Source: Bacteroidia bacterium
GTDB taxonomy: Bacteria > Bacteroidota > Bacteroidia > Bacteroidales > Azobacteroidaceae
DNA: 5,566 bases
Assembly (NCBI GenBank): GCA_025996695.1
Contig: BNTP01000153.1
Span: forward strand, 1 to 5,566
Reading direction: 5' to 3'
How positions within the stretch are numbered: position 1 is the first letter of the stretch; each line of letters opens with the position of its first letter. Below the pieces are notes generated by a model that was not told the DNA's origin, did no database searches, and worked only from the letters and a program-made list of their open reading frames with translations. Of the stretch, positions 4,991 to 5,566 are shown in pieces. Both the position numbers and the translations under genes were made by a program.

Positions 4991-5566
4991 ATGTATTTAC
5001 CGGAATGGATTCAACAGTTCAAGGAGCCTTTGACGGAAATCAGGCTCATCAACGGTACTTTTTACAAGTATCAAGTAAAGTATGTCTATGACAGGCAGAA
5101 AAAACGCTCGGCAAAGAAGACTATTTGCCTGCTTGGTAAAATCACCGAGACAGAAGGGTTTGTTCCTTCATCAAAAAACGAATTGAGATTGCGCAACGAA
5201 GAATTGCCGCAAGTCGATATAAAGACTTTTGGCGTTTACAATCTTTTTTCGGAGTTGATGAAAGAAGAAATCTCGTCTTTGGGAACGTTTTTTGATGAGG
5301 AACATACAGAAACGATGCTCGGTTTTGCCATGATGCGCTGGGCGTATCAAACGCCGATAAAGCGGGCAAGAGACTATCATTCGCACGATTTTTGTTCGGA
5401 ATTATGGGCGAGGAAATCGTTTTCGGACAAGACTGTTTCTTCGACCTTGAAATATTTTGGCGAAAACCGTCAGGCCGTCGTGGCATGGATGAAGACACAG
5501 TTGAAAGATGTGCCCGGCGGGCAGAACTTTGTGCTGATGGATTCCACGCACACATTAAGTGTGTCG
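4991..5566 (+). CDS. IS4/IS1634-like DDE transposase, N-terminal part (3' truncated by window)
   Basis: ATG at 4991 opens a frame with no stop through the last base, giving 192 residues. It begins MYLPEWIQQFKEPLTEIRLI, continues with NGTFYKYQVKYVYDRQKKRS and a KKTICLLGKITE block, then has VDIKTFGVYNLFSEL (77-91), MLGFAMMRWAYQTPIKRARD (112-131) and SSTLKYFGENRQAVVAWMK (about 151-169). Near the window edge FVLMDSTHTLSVS (180-192) contains D184, which fits the first catalytic aspartate of a DDE nuclease. The order resembles Bacteroidetes DDE transposases of the IS4/IS1634 group; the family call is from memory. The remaining catalytic residues are outside the window, so integrity cannot be judged. 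Codon use is ordinary for the window, and the gene has its own strong promoter. Confidence 0.75.
   Translation, partial: MYLPEWIQQFKEPLTEIRLINGTFYKYQVKYVYDRQKKRSAKKTICLLGKITETEGFVPSSKNELRLRNEELPQVDIKTFGVYNLFSELMKEEISSLGTFFDEEHTETMLGFAMMRWAYQTPIKRARDYHSHDFCSELWARKSFSDKTVSSTLKYFGENRQAVVAWMKTQLKDVPGGQNFVLMDSTHTLSVS

Noticed and set aside
5142..5555. A leftward 137-codon frame at the right edge
   Set aside because: It lies antisense to the transposase, which has a consensus promoter and recognisable family motifs; this frame has none.
1..5566. A composite transposon, with transposase genes at both ends of the window
   Set aside because: The two transposases belong to different families (ISAzo13-like and IS4/IS1634-like), so they cannot act as matched ends of one composite element; housekeeping tRNAs and glycogen genes lie between them.

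Overview
The window looks like a chromosomal segment from a member of the Bacteroidetes, most likely Bacteroidales-like. Four upstream regions carry the phylum's promoter pattern (a -33 element close to TTTG, about 20 bases, then a -7 element close to TAnnTTTG). Genes lack Shine-Dalgarno sites. The paired glycogen debranching enzyme and GT4 glycosyltransferase are also typical of this phylum. The genus cannot be read from the sequence.

Layout from left to right: (1) the last 72 codons of an ISAzo13-type transposase (1-219, +), followed by an A/T-rich hairpin that may be its terminator; (2) a relic of a MazE/AbrB-type antitoxin (350-484, +), which has its own promoter-like sequence but is cut short at a 13-bp inverted repeat; (3) a consensus promoter and two tandem valine tRNAs, anticodons TAC and GAC (573-836, +); (4) a leftward gene cluster at 936-4654, read in the order debranching enzyme (4654-2675), truncated RhuM-family gene (2668-2243), GT4 glycosyltransferase (2192-936); (5) a 336-base divergent intergenic region holding outward-facing promoters for the debranching enzyme and for the gene to its right; (6) the first 192 codons of an IS4/IS1634-like DDE transposase (4991-5566, +), which runs off the window.

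The metabolic core is the leftward pair. The debranching enzyme (GDE/GH133-like) should act on alpha-1,6 branches of glycogen-like alpha-glucan. The GT4 enzyme should transfer sugar in the same pathway. From general knowledge of Bacteroidetes genomes, these two usually sit next to each other, often with a GH57 alpha-amylase-like gene. Here a RhuM fragment lies between them and no GH57 gene is present in the window. I see no promoter between the RhuM fragment and the GT gene, so the GT is probably transcribed from the debranching promoter.

Everything else suggests an insertion-prone locus: different transposase families on the two sides, two broken accessory genes that each end at or near a short palindrome, and a GC-rich hydrophilic insert in the debranching gene that is also an imperfect palindrome. 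I did not find convincing evidence for a new multi-gene system. The most interesting signals are the palindrome-associated truncations and the nested inverted repeats around the right-hand transposase promoter.
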